A DNA stretch of 64,000 nt from Cristatella mucedo (Eukaryota; Bryozoa; Phylactolaemata; Cristatellidae), in the NCBI GenBank assembly GCA_009760855.2, contig WPIO01000127.1:112501-176500 (forward strand), given 5' to 3'. Below, piece after piece: positions 38,594 through 49,898 of this stretch. Under the pieces are notes generated by a model. It was not told the DNA's origin, made no database searches, and worked only from the letters and a program-made list of their open reading frames with translations. Numbering within the stretch: the stretch's first letter is position 1; the number at the start of each line of letters is the position of its first letter. Made by a program: the position numbers and the translations under genes.

Positions 38594-40189
38594 GCAAATC
38601 GAGGTCTAACGGCCGAGCGGGGCGGCCTTAAATTGAGCAGCTTATCGTGGAAAAAAATTGGCCGGGAGCATTGACGCGAGCTCGCCGACTTCGTCGGAGC
38701 TTAGCCAGCCAATAAAGGCTTTCCAGCTAGCGCCACCTAGCGGTTAGGTGAAAGTCCGACCGACTCGCTCCGGGCGACTGCGATAAAGCTCAGGGCGCCG
38801 ACGCACCGAAGCGAAGAGCCGCCCAGCAGTAGACGGCCGCGCTATGTCGGCGCTCGTTTTGTGCGCTGCCGTGCGCCTCGCGCCTCGTTGCGCCTGCCAA
38901 CTTCGTGTCCGCGAACACTGCGAGGCGCTTGCACGTGCGGCGGCGCGCTCCTTTCGCTGGAGGGCGGGTGCCGCGAAGTACGGGAGGGGGAGAGGGTGGG
39001 TGCCCTGCGGCGAGCCCGGCTTCGGCGCCGAGGAGCGAACCGGACGCCGCGAGGACGAACGCTCGACCTGCCGCCGCTATTTTCTTCCGCTCGCTGTCCG
39101 TTACACCGTACTGTCCTGACTCTACTCCCCCCGACTCTACTCCTCCCCGACTCTGCTTCCTCCGACTCTGCTCCCTCCTACTCTGCTCCCTCCGACTCTG
39201 CTCCCTCCGACTCTGCTCCCTCCGACTCTATGAGCTCAGCTATGACCAGGCATGGAAATTTTCGATAGAAAATGAAGCAAAAGCGAGAACGAGGCCTTTA
39301 ACGATTCCGGTGTGACCCCGTGTCACCAGTTCCGGTGCGAGCGCCGAGTCTCCAACAAGTCCTCGCAATCCCGAAGGGCCGGGGTGGGGAACGGAAGCGA
39401 GTCACAGTGGGGAGGGGGTAGGGGTGGAGGGGAGAAAGCTTACCCTCACCTCGCATCCCCGCACCCACCCCAAACCGCATACCCAACGCCAAGTAGCGGG
39501 TGGCAGCTTGAATCGCGTGAGGGGGCGGGAAGGGGAAGCAGCAGCTGCAAAGCCACTCAAATCACCGGGAGGGGGACAATGGCTGCAAAGTCACTCGTTC
39601 ACACTTTCGAGGTATCTGGTAATGACCACGACAATGCTCGAGTAGCGGTAACTAGAGCTAATCCGACCTCGAGTAGCCGGATATATTGAAAGCGACCAGT
39701 CATCGGATGAGCGCTCTTTGCGTCCGCTGTCAACTCAGAGGTTTCTTCAGCTGAGGGATACGCTTTTGATATTGGGATAGTGAAAATCCTAGTACGGATG
39801 GGTACTCTTCGGTGGGCGGGAACCTCGCCGTGAGCTGACTGCTTGACTCTGAGCGGAGCCTCTAGGAGAGCTCAAGCACCTCAAGCAGAGTGCGAATGGC
39901 GGCTCTGAATATCTGCCTCTACTCCCGGATGGAAGCACCGTGGCAGTGTGCGCATATGCGAATGCTAAACGTCGTCTGGGATAATTACTTCAAGCTTCGG
40001 GAGGCCTTGAGGATGCTTTGAGGATGGCCCACGGGTCAAGATTAAGGTAAAGGCGCAAGTTAAGATCGGCTACTACGACGGGCTATTCAAATGAAACCCT
40101 ATTCGACACTGCCCTTAGCCCGTGTCATGTCAACCCTTCAAAGAGGCTGTTGTCAGGCAAGAAGGCAGCACTAGACCAGGAGCACAGAG
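38594..40189. other. CpG-rich then ordinary intergenic DNA
   Basis: Overlapping frames up to 136 codons at 38.8-39.3 kb with no recognisable domain. A 15-bp tandem repeat sits at 39119-39230. Confidence 0.4.
39119..39230 (+). repeat. 15-bp tandem repeat, about 7 units
   Basis: Unit GACTCTGCTCCCTCC, pyrimidine-rich, more degenerate at the left. Confidence 0.9.
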
Positions 40190-40680
40190 TATCGACTTCA
40201 AGGTTCAGTCACTCACTTTGAGACGTCTCTTCATTCTGCGGCTCCAACCTACCTGTCAGAGCTACTCCTCAACCAAGCCAGACATCGCATTACCCGCTCT
40301 TCTGACTGAAATAATTTAGCAATGCCTCGAACCAAACTTAAATCCAACGGAGACCGTGCCTTAAGATTGTATGCTCGTGAAGTCTGGAATTCACTTCTGT
40401 CTAAAGTCACCGCATCCCTTGACTTGACAGCATTTAAAAAGAAGCTTAAAGCGCTGCTGTTTTTCACAGCATTTGCTGGGTCCTTGTGATTAGTCCTTTG
40501 TGTGTTTATGCGTGCTGGCACTGAATGTTACCACTAAACATTTTATGCATGCTGACATCTTGCATGTTACACACCACTAATAATATGATCATGCTTCTCT
40601 TGCATCATATGTTCAGTGCATAGAAAGAGATTAAGTCTTCTAAGGGTTCTATACAAATGCATTAGTATTATAATTATTAC
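40190..40680 (+). mobile_element. LINE-A 3' fragment
   Basis: Coding remnant around AAGGTTCAGTCACTCACTTT and TACCTGTCAGAGCTACTC, then LALRLYAREVWNSLLSKVT-like sequence, UTR and tail at 40640-40680. Confidence 0.8.
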
Positions 40681-40689
40681 CTCTCAGAA

Positions 40690-41226
40690 GTGCAGACTTA
40701 AGCAGGGCCTCTCCGCTTGTCTTGCTCGATCTCTTGGCAGCATTTTATACCATTGATCAACAATTTCTTTTTGAACGTCTCTTATCTCTTCGGGCGTCAG
40801 TGGCACAGCAGCGAAATGGTTCAGGTCTTATCTCCTTGGAGACTCAGGAGATTTGACTTCGATGACTTCGATGCGCGACAGCGACATTCAGAGGAGCCTC
40901 CTAATTGAGCGGCTCCAGCTCTGAGATCTTCGCTTGGATCCACATCCTTCCCAAAATTTACACCGTATATCTTGCCGTTGCAATCGCAGAGGGCGTATAT
41001 GCTTTGATTGTCATGCAGATCACACAGCCGTACACGACTTGTGCTGTGCTCTAGTGGAGGCTTCTAATACGTATCGAAAGTCGCTTGGGCTGTGAGTGCG
41101 CTACACAAAACTCTCCTGCGTAACACCCACATGGTCTTTATGACTTTGTGAAGTTACTGACGGAGATACATTACATTACATTACATTACATTACATTACA
41201 TTACATTACATTACATTACATTACAT
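40690..41226 (+). mobile_element. LINE fragment with RT motif A, joined to LINE-B 3' end
   Basis: At 40717-40800 the plus strand reads LVLLDLLAAFYTIDQQFLFE, the reverse-transcriptase motif A region with the catalytic Asp of AAFD replaced by Tyr. After about 100 bp it jumps to the LINE-B 3' UTR and ends in a pure (ATTAC)n tail (41167-41226), so it has an internal deletion. It could also be two insertions. Confidence 0.75.
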
Positions 41227-41239
41227 AATACGTCAAACT

Positions 41240-42206
41240 ATCTGAACTCGCGTGCTGCGTGTTTTTAATAATATTCGCACTTGCATAGCAGAAAACTACA
41301 TCAAATTGAATGATGAGAAAAACGAGCTTGATAGTTTTGGGCAAATCTATTGTTACTCAGAAATTTTCAAACCGACCTCTCAAAGTGGGTTCGGCCAGCG
41401 TATCTCCTGTAGCATCTGCACACAAATTGGATTTCCTGTTTCAAGTGACTTTTCATTGGATGACCACAAAAGATGCGCAGTCAAGTCTGTTTACTTTCGC
41501 CTACATAATAATGAGAAAACTTGGGCCTTCTCTTTTTTGAACATCGCAATCGCCTTATATCGCCTTAAAAAAGCAAAAAACTAGCTGATTAAACAGCCTC
41601 TTCTGTATAGTTTCAGAAGAGCGTTTATGGCTATCACCACCGCTTGCAGCGGCGATAAAAAATTGCTCGCCACAGGATTCAAACCCACGACGTCGGGACC
41701 TAGGTCATGAGAAGCAACCCATTTCCACTTCTCACCGACTTGCACTGGCTCCCCGTCAAGCAGCGTATCGAGTTCAATGTTATGTAACTCAATTTTATAT
41801 TGCTTCATTCTCTTGCTCCGGCTTTCCTATTCGAACTACTACTCCATCTGTCTAGCCAACGTCTAACCTGCTCTTCTACCAGAAGTAGTTGAGCTGGGCC
41901 TGTAACCGACCTAAATTTCTACGGAGATTGTGCCTTTAGTTTTGTACTACCAAAGCCAGGAGCTTACTACCGACTCAAGTCAGGAAATCCCTTGGCTTGA
42001 GGGCATTAAAAAAGAAGCTACGAGCTCACCCGATCTCCACAGGATTAACTAGCTCGTGTAAATTGTGCTCCGTATGCCTGTGGGCGCTGGCACTGTCCAT
42101 GCTAACATTAATCAAATGACATTCTTCATTTCCAGCGTATGTAAAGTGCCTAGAAAGAGAATTAGTTCTCACAAGGTGGTGTACCAATTTATTATTTTTA
42201 TTATCA
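41240..42206 (+). mobile_element. LINE-A-like copy interrupted by SINE-2
   Basis: NNIRTCIAENYIKLNDEKNE and VSSDFSLDDHKRCAVKSVYF (41260-41500) are RT C-terminal segments. After SINE-2, DLHWLPVKQRIEFNVM resumes at about 41740. The 3' stem and ATT tail end at about 42206. Confidence 0.75.
41575..41720 (-). mobile_element. SINE-2 copy, 5' truncated
   Basis: Minus strand with GGCTGTTTAATCAGC at the 3' end, body and a degenerate B box (GGGTTTGAATCC). The tRNA-like head is cut at about 41720. Confidence 0.75.
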
Positions 42207-42510
42207 AGTCGGCCGTCGTCCAAGGGACTGAAAAAGAACCATGCACTTCATCACGGGTCCACGATGACTGTTCGCCGATGACTCATTATCGCCACTTACG
42301 TTAGGCGAACCACTGGGTCCTATGAGGTGGTGAAAGAAGTAGCAATAGGAAAATTAGCGATTATCCGGCCCTTGCCAGCTTCAGCTGAGCTAGTGGTGCA
42401 GCGGGTTAACTTGTTGGGGTTGGCACTTGATGCTTAGGAAGTAGAGAAATTGGTAGTTCAGCAAGCAACAGCTGAGGAAGCAAATGTTTAGAAACCACTA
42501 AATACTGAAA
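42207..42510. other. Short intergenic gap, nothing recognised
   Basis: No repeat or gene signal. Confidence 0.5.
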
Positions 42511-42745
42511 TGATAATAATAATAATAATGCACTTGATAAAGCGCCCTTAGAGAACCTAATCTCTTTCTAGGCGCTTTATATTTGCTGCAAAGTGAAATG
42601 CAATTAAATGGTAAGTTAAATCATGCTTGAAAAACAAACAAAATGAATAATATGGTTAGGGGTGACATGCACTGGGTCAGCATGCAAATGTGGTTAGTCG
42701 CAGAATGCACAGTGTCAGCACGCATAAGCTTGGCCTACCTTGAGA
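42511..42745 (-). mobile_element. LINE-A 3' UTR fragment
   Basis: (AAT)n tail, stem and UTR. Nearly identical to the 5389-5621 copy, so a young subfamily. Confidence 0.85.
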
Positions 42746-43025
42746 ATGCACTGGCAGTCACGCTTAAAGCAGGGGCACATTTTACACTAGCAGCCGAAGC
42801 CATCATTCGGCTGAACAAATTTCTTATGCCCAGCGAGCTTGTATTTTTCCTGTGCACTTCCTGTGCGCTAACCTGCGCACTTCCTGTGCGCTAACTTGTG
42901 CAAGACTCAAGAACATCTTACTAACCAGTGGCCGCCAGTGTCTTCTTTTTTGTGTGCTCTTGCACGCTTGTATAATAATGATAGCCTGCATGCCATCGGC
43001 TCTTGGTAAATGTTTCTCTTGCAGC

Positions 43026-43072
43026 GAGTTATACAGTACCATAATAGAGAACTAGTTTCTTAGTGCGCTATA
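43026..43072 (+). mobile_element. Solo LINE-A/SINE-1-type tail, head-on with the next copy
   Basis: TAATAGAGAACTAGTTTC and GTGCGCTATACACTAAT, then ATA repeats that merge into the inverted LINE-A copy at 43075. Confidence 0.6.
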
Positions 43073-43074
43073 CA

Positions 43075-43650
43075 CTAATAATAATAATAATAATTATAAT
43101 AACACACTTGATAAAGCGCCCTCAGAGAATTCAATCTTTTTCCAGGCCACAATCTTTTTCTTTTAAATTTGCTGCAAAGGAAACACGACAGAATGGTTAT
43201 TGGTAGCATGCTCAAGACACAACAAGAATAACATGGCTAGGGATGACACGCACAGGGTCAGCTTGCAAGCATGGCTAGTGGCGGCATGCACAGTGTCAGC
43301 GTGCATAGGCACATGCAGGTCGAATCATAGGGACCCACCAAATGCTGTCATAAATAGGTGCGTTTTTAGTTCCTTTTTATATGTGGTCAAGTCGTAGGAT
43401 GTCGTGACGGAAGCCAGGAGTGAGTTCCAGGCTTTGCGAGCATACGAACTGAAGGCATGGTCTCCAAAGGGTTTTAAGTTTGTAGGAGGTGTAGGTAAAC
43501 AGTTAGATACCGAAAAGCGGTTGGTACGTTGGGGGGGGCAGTAACCTGGTGGGCTAGCAGATCTGATAGATAGGCTGGAGCCAAAGAATGAAGGGACCTC
43601 CAAGTGAGCGACAAAACCTTGAAGTCGATGGGGTGCTTCACACTGTAGCA
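43075..43650 (-). mobile_element. LINE-A 3' fragment
   Basis: Tail, UTR and C-terminal remnant on the minus strand (DLTTYKKELKTHLFMTAF; YAWNSLL-like). A nine-G run interrupts it at about 43530. Confidence 0.85.
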
Positions 43651-44498
43651 TCGGCCATTATTTGGCTGACTTCAAAGGCAACTGCTATCTTGCGCTTTAG
43701 CGAGATAGCGGCCGCCTTATCAGAGGCCGCCGCCATGGCTGCTGCCGTCGCTAATGGCGGCGTCTCGCTCGGGTCAGCGAACGGACCGCCGCGCTGGCGC
43801 TCGAGTCAGCACGGCGAGTGGCTGTAAATGCGACGGTGGAGGAGGAGAATGCAATGGCAGCGTCCGTTCAGCGCGATGGAGCGTGTCTAGATGCTCCAAG
43901 CATCGCCGCTTGAGTCGGCCATCCGTTACCGCCGGGCTTCGCTTAGGAATACTTGAGTTGTCTACCAATATCTTTTATGGCTGATGCTTTGCACGCTAAG
44001 CCGCTGCAGCCATTTGTCAGCGACGGCCGACGGCGCGTAAGCGGACGCGCTTGGCTGCGCCGCGTGCGTCAGCAGCCACAAATCACTCAGTTTCGGGCCG
44101 CCGCCGGTGACCGGTCCGCCTCCGTCCACGGGGGCGGTGGCGGCGGGCCGCAGAGCCGCGTCGCTATGTCCGCCAGCGGCGGCGTCTTAGTAACTCGGGC
44201 GCCCGCAGCTTACATCAGCAGCAGCTGCTAGACAGCAAAATAGCTTAGTCCTTGAGCCCGAGGTTCGCACGGAGGCAACTGTTTACCTACACCTACTACA
44301 AACCTAAAATCCTCTGGAGACCTAGCCAAACGTGCCGCGCTGCTGGCAGGCAAGCGCTCAGCAGACACCGCTGTGGGGGCCCTCCTTCGCGCAGCCCCTT
44401 CCGGTCGGCGGAGCCCCGGTCGGAGCCGGAAACGAGCGGAACAGCGCGGTCTAAATTTGACGGTGCGTCATTAAACTATATAGAAGCCAGTATGCCCT
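43651..44498. other. CpG-rich block, no gene recognised
   Basis: GCC/GGC-rich with frames in several phases. The frames lack ATG starts or domains. Confidence 0.4.
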
Positions 44499-44640
44499 GG
44501 TTTGGCGCAGGGCTTAGGGTGCTCGCATCTAGCCTCTGACCTCGACCGATGTTAGAGGGGTTCGAGCCTTGCCGCATATGTGAAGCCCCGGATAGAGTTC
44601 CGGTTCTCTCAGGGCGCAATGCAAATGAATTGCATTTTGT
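44499..44640 (+). mobile_element. Diverged SINE-1 copy
   Basis: CTGGTTTGGCGCAGGGCTTA head, GGGGTTCGAGCC B box, GAAGCCCCGGATAGAG and CAGGGCGCAATGCAAATG tail. Confidence 0.75.
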
Positions 44641-45221
44641 TAAATACATACCGGCGTAACGCCATTAACAGATGAAATCCCCTACCAATTAAGGGCGCGC
44701 TTACACGGTCCGTGTTGCTTCGGTCCCGCTTCCGCTTCTGTTACGGTCTTCTCTCTCTCTCTCGTTGGAAGTCAAAACGTCGTTTTGCCATCCGTCTTCC
44801 TCTGCCAGTGGAGCGGTCGCGGGAAAATTGCTCACGTGATCGAGGTAGGAGCTGGTTAGCCTCAGCGATGCGCTCCAAAAGTTATTTAAACCTCTCGTGA
44901 TTGCCTTTTTCGCGCCCCGCCATGGTTTGATATTCCTGTCCGAACAGCTCGCAGTGCTTCGTAGAAAGCGACGCGCATCGCAGATTTCACCGGTCACGTC
45001 GTCACGTCCACCGTCCACCGTACCTTATAAACGATGAAAAAATGGCGTGCCCGTGACGGCACTTACGATTGGTCGTTCGTTCGGTATAACCTCCGTCTTA
45101 CTTGGCCGAGGAGTAGAGCCACCACGCTCAGCGCTTCTCAACGACATCGTTCGGTCGCTTCTACCTCAGCCTTGCGCGCCCCCACGGGTCTACTACCTCC
45201 AATAAGTCCGAAGAGCTTCAA
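44641..45221. other. Possible DNA-transposon end; otherwise unassigned
   Basis: AATTAAGGGCGCGCTTACAC at the left edge (44687-44706) belongs to a 22-bp perfect inverted match with 60637-60658. A minus-strand frame (44701-45018) reads toward that edge but matches nothing I can name. Confidence 0.35.
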
Positions 45222-45305
45222 AGCAAATGTAAAGCGCTTAGAAAGAGATTGAGTTCTCCGAGGGCGCTTTATCAAGTGCATTTTTATTATTATTACTATT
45301 ATTAA
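45222..45305 (+). mobile_element. Solo LINE-A 3' tail
   Basis: GCAAATGTAAAGCGCTTAG, GAGATTGAGTTCTCCGAG, GGCGCTTTATCAAGTGC, then ATT repeats. Confidence 0.8.
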
Positions 45306-46606
45306 GGTATTTAACTTATTTTTTTTATTACATTTATTAATTTTCAAACTTAATTTGCAAAGTGTTGGTGTCACTTCAATAAGGACACCATAGCCATGCA
45401 TTCGCGACATCGCGTCTAAACTTCTGTCGCTGGCTAATCACCGGTCTTCCGGCCGATGACGCTTACAGGTGCTGCAAATATCGGTAGCTAGCTAGGGCTT
45501 GTCTGCCATAAGCCTAGCAACCGCGGCCGCAGTATACACCAATTATCATCAGAATCTGCACTTGTTCGGCAGCAAGCAGGGCATCGGCTTTATAAGATTC
45601 TGCCACCCACCTTTAGCTGCCTACCTACATTCTCTTGCTCTGGCCAACTCGGTCGGCCGCAAACACTGACTCCTGCGCAGGCGAGGGCGCAAAGCACACA
45701 GGAAAGCAAGGTGATTGGGACGCAGAGAAAGCTGCGCGGAACGGACGCGTCTCCTTAGCTTAGACCTTAAGTGATGCAAAGCTAATGCAGGTGAGTGACA
45801 GGAGGAGCCGGAATTGCAGGTCAAGGTCACTGACTAGAGGAGCCGGAAGAATGAGAGTGCAAGAATGAGAGTGCAGTTTTCCTTGAGTCACGGAAACTGC
45901 ACTCTCATTGGCCTCTTTCGAAGGTGAGTGCAGATTTTTCCGCTGGTGATACAATTGATCGAAATTTCGCCAAGTAGAACCTTCCGCATGCCCGTCCGTG
46001 CAAGGTGCTCTTGGTGCCCCAGCATAATCGAGCATTTGATCGCCCCAGGACATACGTGTCGGATGCTTGAGCAGGGTATTTGAGGTTCTTTTCTAATTCA
46101 GCTGCTTTAATTATGCATTTGCTTCAGGATAAATGTCCCGTTTAATTTCCATTTTGTCACGTTGAGTTTACATCGGAGTGAGTCAAGGCCGGCACTGCCC
46201 CCTTCGCTTCGGAGTTATCCTCCTAGCTTTGTAACGTCGCCCTAGCTTCGCTCGAGAGGGTCTAGATTTTCAGGTGGACAGTGTGCAGAAGGATAAAGTC
46301 GGATAAATTCGGGCAATTTTTTTTCTTTTTCGAAAACACTAATTATTAGGATCAGTGGCTGGCGCAGCTGTCTGCAAAGCTGGGGAGACGGAGAATGGGT
46401 GCAAGGGGGGGATAACACGCTGCTGCTCAAACGTTCCGCGCGGAGAGATGGGGGGGGGGGGTAAAAAAATGCAAGGATGGCGGAGAAGTATTCCAGGAAT
46501 TTTCGACTGACCTGTTGTCTACCGTTGTTTATTTTGTATGTAAGTTCCGTGTGTACGCAATTCGCGAAAAAGGATGGCTGCTAGTTCGCTAGCCACCCGC
46601 TTGTTT
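45306..46606. other. Intergenic with one hairpin
   Basis: No gene recognised. An imperfect 18-bp-arm hairpin at 45864-45909 and a 10-G run at 46452-46461. Confidence 0.5.
45864..45909. repeat. Inverted repeat, 18-bp arms with one bulged T
   Basis: AATGAGAGTGCAGTTTTCC faces GGAAACTGCACTCTCATT across a 9-nt loop. ATGAGAGTGCA is also directly repeated just to the left (45851). Confidence 0.85.
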
Positions 46607-46672
46607 AAGCGCCTAGAGAGAGATTAAGTTCTCTGAGGGCGCTTTATCAAGTGAATTATTATTATTAATATT
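46607..46672 (+). mobile_element. Solo LINE-A 3' tail
   Basis: AAGCGCCTAGAGAGAGATTA, GAGGGCGCTTTATCAAGTG and an ATT tail. Its GAGAGAG variant matches the 5389 subfamily. Confidence 0.8.
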
Positions 46673-47559
46673 GCTTCCTTCGCCGCCCGAAGGGTAGAGA
46701 GCCCGAGAGAACGTTAAGGCAAACGGCAAAAAATATTTCGAAGTAAAAAATTCAATTTCATGTGAACCAGGCTAAAAATAGGAAATTACGAAAAAGAGAG
46801 AGAATTTAACGCATTCAGTTAGCACCAGATCAGGGAAAGAAGCGAGCCAAGCGCGACGAGTATCCGCGTGTCACGTGCACACTAAGCGCCGCGCTCATAG
46901 GCAGGGTGAAGCGTGCGTAAGTAGGATGCAGCGAAAAATGTGGAAATGCGAACGACGAAGAAATTCACTAAGCAGCGCTAAGTCGCTGGAAAAACTCGAA
47001 AGAGGCTCGAGCGTTCGCCTAACTCGACAGTACCACGTGACCGACGAAGGCGCTGCATCCAGAGACGTCGCGCTGCGGGATAGAAGCGGAGCCAGGATTT
47101 TCATCTAGGGTGGAGAGTGAGAGCCGAGCAAGAATATTTCAGTGACGCAACCCGCACGCAATGAAGACAAATCATAGCGCACGATCGTTGCGTTTATTGC
47201 ATACTTGCCGGCTGCTCGTCGAGTGGAAGTAGGCAAGTAAGACGCCGTTTCATCGCTGGCGACGGTCAGGGGTCTGGGAGTCCAGCGGCCTGGGTCACCC
47301 AGGTCGGTGCCCCGTCATGAAGAGGGGTATGGGGCAAATGGCCCCCTAGCTTCGCTGCCGCTTTTTAAGCTCAGCCGATGAAAGTTTGCATTAAATACGA
47401 CAAACTCAACAGCATCAGGAAAAGGAAATTAAGAAAAATGTAGGAGTTTTTTTATATCGAAGCTCACCGAATACTTCCCGTATGAAAAACTCGACAATGT
47501 TTTTTATATTCCCTCGCATACAGGTTTTCCTACGTTAAGGAAGGACTGAGAGATTTTCC
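46673..47559. other. Intergenic, nothing recognised
   Basis: Short frames only; a small CCTGGGT/ACCCAGG palindrome near 47290. Confidence 0.45.
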
Positions 47560-47667
47560 TGTCAGCACGATGGGCTTCCTGCTAACCTGCCCAGCTAGGT
47601 TAGCTGGCACACGGGCTCTTATGTCAAAGAATAAATAGACATTATTATCATTATTATTACTATTACA
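47560..47667 (+). mobile_element. Putative retroelement 3' end with ATT tail
   Basis: CCCAGCTAGGTTAGCTGG hairpin, GGGCTCTTATGTCAAAGAAT, then irregular ATT repeats. The arrangement resembles CR1/L2-type ends but is not LINE-A. Confidence 0.45.
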
Positions 47668-48565
47668 TCTGACGTTTTACGCCGTATCTTTCGCCTGTAT
47701 AGAACGGAGAGATTCCTTTACCTGACTTCTAACTAGAAAGTATCCGGGGAACTTCTAAGTGACATCAATAAACTGTTCCTCAATTTGCTTTGAATATTGA
47801 AATGCGTATAAAAAAGTCCGCTCAAATTTCGATTACGATTACGACCTTCAAAACTTTTTGGCGACGTTATTCAACCAGGTCAGAGGCTGGCATCGTGGAA
47901 GTGGGATTGGTGGGTCTCAGACTCCGGGGTGTTCGGGGAGCTGCGGGGAGCTCGGTGAACAGAGAGAAGCTCACGGAATAGCTCTTCAAAATGGCTGCAG
48001 CCGCCAGTCTTGAAGGGCGAATCGCCAGGCTCTAAAATAATTTCTTGATACTTTTGAGTCGCTTTCATTTTCTACTAGCATCACTTCGTAGGAATTGTGA
48101 AGCTGGAGCTTCAACGCTGGAGCCAGCAGCCTGTAAAGGAAGGAAGTGTGCACCGGCCGATCTCTTCGTACCAAGAATGGCACGAGGGAAGGAGCAGGAA
48201 GGGAAGAAGAATGGCACGAGGGAAGGAGCAGGATAGGGCGCTCGAGAAAGAAAGAAGGCTTAACATGTAAGCTAAAGGAGCCACCAATTAGTCGTGATGG
48301 ACTTTGCAAGTCAAGGTGAGCAGCGGATCGCTGTTCTTCAGAGATTTTCAAATTAAAAGAAACTGATTTAGAAGACGAAGCTTATTTTTTCAGATTATGT
48401 CTACAATTTCCGGCGACGCTTGCGATTTCTATCACTGCATCGATCGGGTCGCATTGCGAAAGCATCGAATCCTGAAATATGAATTTCTTAACGATTATAA
48501 CATAGTCCGTAGTAGGTTCGAGTGGTTTCTGGAAGCACCGAGCTCGTCTAAACGCGTTTTACGAT
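47668..48565. other. Intergenic; short tandem duplication
   Basis: AAGAATGGCACGAGGGAAGG is repeated at about 48171 and 48208. No gene recognised. Confidence 0.45.
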
Positions 48566-48712
48566 GAGCCGTGATGGCACACCAGGTAAGGTGGTGGCTT
48601 TTCACGACCTCGGTCCTGAGGTCGTGGGTTCGAATCCTTCGGTGGGCGATCTTTTACTGCCGCAGCAAACGGTGGTCATAGCCGTAAACGGCTCCTCTGT
48701 CGCTAAAGAAAT
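48566..48712 (+). mobile_element. SINE-2 copy
   Basis: GAGCCGTGATGGCACACCAG head, CACGACCTCGGTCCTGAGG palindrome, B box GTGGGTTCGAATCC, then body to CTGTCGCTAAAGAA. The usual TTTAATCAGC end is missing. Confidence 0.85.
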
Positions 48713-49898
48713 AATTCGTTGAGTCAGCGTGCATTTGTATTTATTTAACCTAGTTCCAAGTACAATTGATACACGGATAGCTTCTACTCAGACGTGGATT
48801 ATGGCTGCCTCAGGAGTTTATTGGAGGTTTCTATACCATGAATAGTAGGAACCATGGTTACCACTATCTGGAATTTTGATGTCACACAAGCTTTGTTAAT
48901 TTAAACTGCGATCCACTGTCATGCTCATGTCTGCGTGCCTCAGAGCTGCTGCCATGAATATTTAGCAATAATGGCTAGTCAAGCACTTCGACTCGCCGGT
49001 CGTGTTGCTATAATGTTTTGAAATCGGTACTTGCGTTGTGTTTTGTCCGAAAGAAAATATTACTGAAGCCGCTGAGCAATTTTGACCGTCTGCTCATGGT
49101 TCGTGTCATTCGATCTGAGGCGTGCTGTCGTCAACCATCAGCGCGATTCAAACCGAAGATCTAGTGGCTCGGAATTTGTAACACTAACCACCAGGCAACT
49201 TGGGCGGACCTCTGAGAAATCTGTGATCTGCGCCTTAAAAGTACGTGAGTTTTCCTTTTCTAAGACAGATTAATCGGAATCCGATAAGTTGTCTTAGTTG
49301 CAAGATGTCATCCACCGATCGACATTGAAGGCACTGCCAGCTCTTTAACCCTCAGCTAATGCTCCAGGACGGCTGAGAACGGTGTCTGCCGTGGCGCGGC
49401 AGCAGTAGACAGGATTACGGCCTCCTGACCGCTGCCGTTTGAGTACGACGTAAGTTTGACTGCTGCTGCTGCTGTCGGCATGCGCCCCAGAACAATCTGA
49501 CCAATCGTCTCTAAGCGCTTGGCCGTCGTGGATCGAGCAAGCGCAATGTCCGGCGTCTCTTCAGCTGCAAGGCTGCAGTAGCAGCTGCAGGGACGCCGCG
49601 GCGGCGGATTGGCGTGCGACAAAGAGAATCTGACAAAGCCTCCGCCGACGTCTCCAGGCGTCGATAAGCCCACTCAGGTAGCTAGAATCATGCTCTGGAA
49701 TTTAAGGCTTCGCCTTTTCCCATTGGACAATTGGGTGTTTGGAGAGAAGTCCGATGTGAGTCACGTAATGGCTGCTGCACCAGTAGCCGGTCTTTGGGGC
49801 AACTGTAATCCACCCTGGCGCCGATCGCTCAGGTGGGCAGCTGCTATCCACCCTGGCACCGATGATTCGCTCAGGCGGGCTGCTGTAACCACCCAGGG
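48713..49898. other. Intergenic with unassigned minus-strand frame
   Basis: A minus-strand frame at 49673-49356 is open for 105 codons without an ATG start near its upstream end and looks moderately protein-like. A 46-48 bp tandem repeat (CACCCTGGC...CTCAGG) lies at about 49808-49895. Confidence 0.4.

Noticed and set aside
43953-44231. 92-codon plus frame in a CpG block
   Set aside because: Begins only at TTG, low complexity near its end, no domain.
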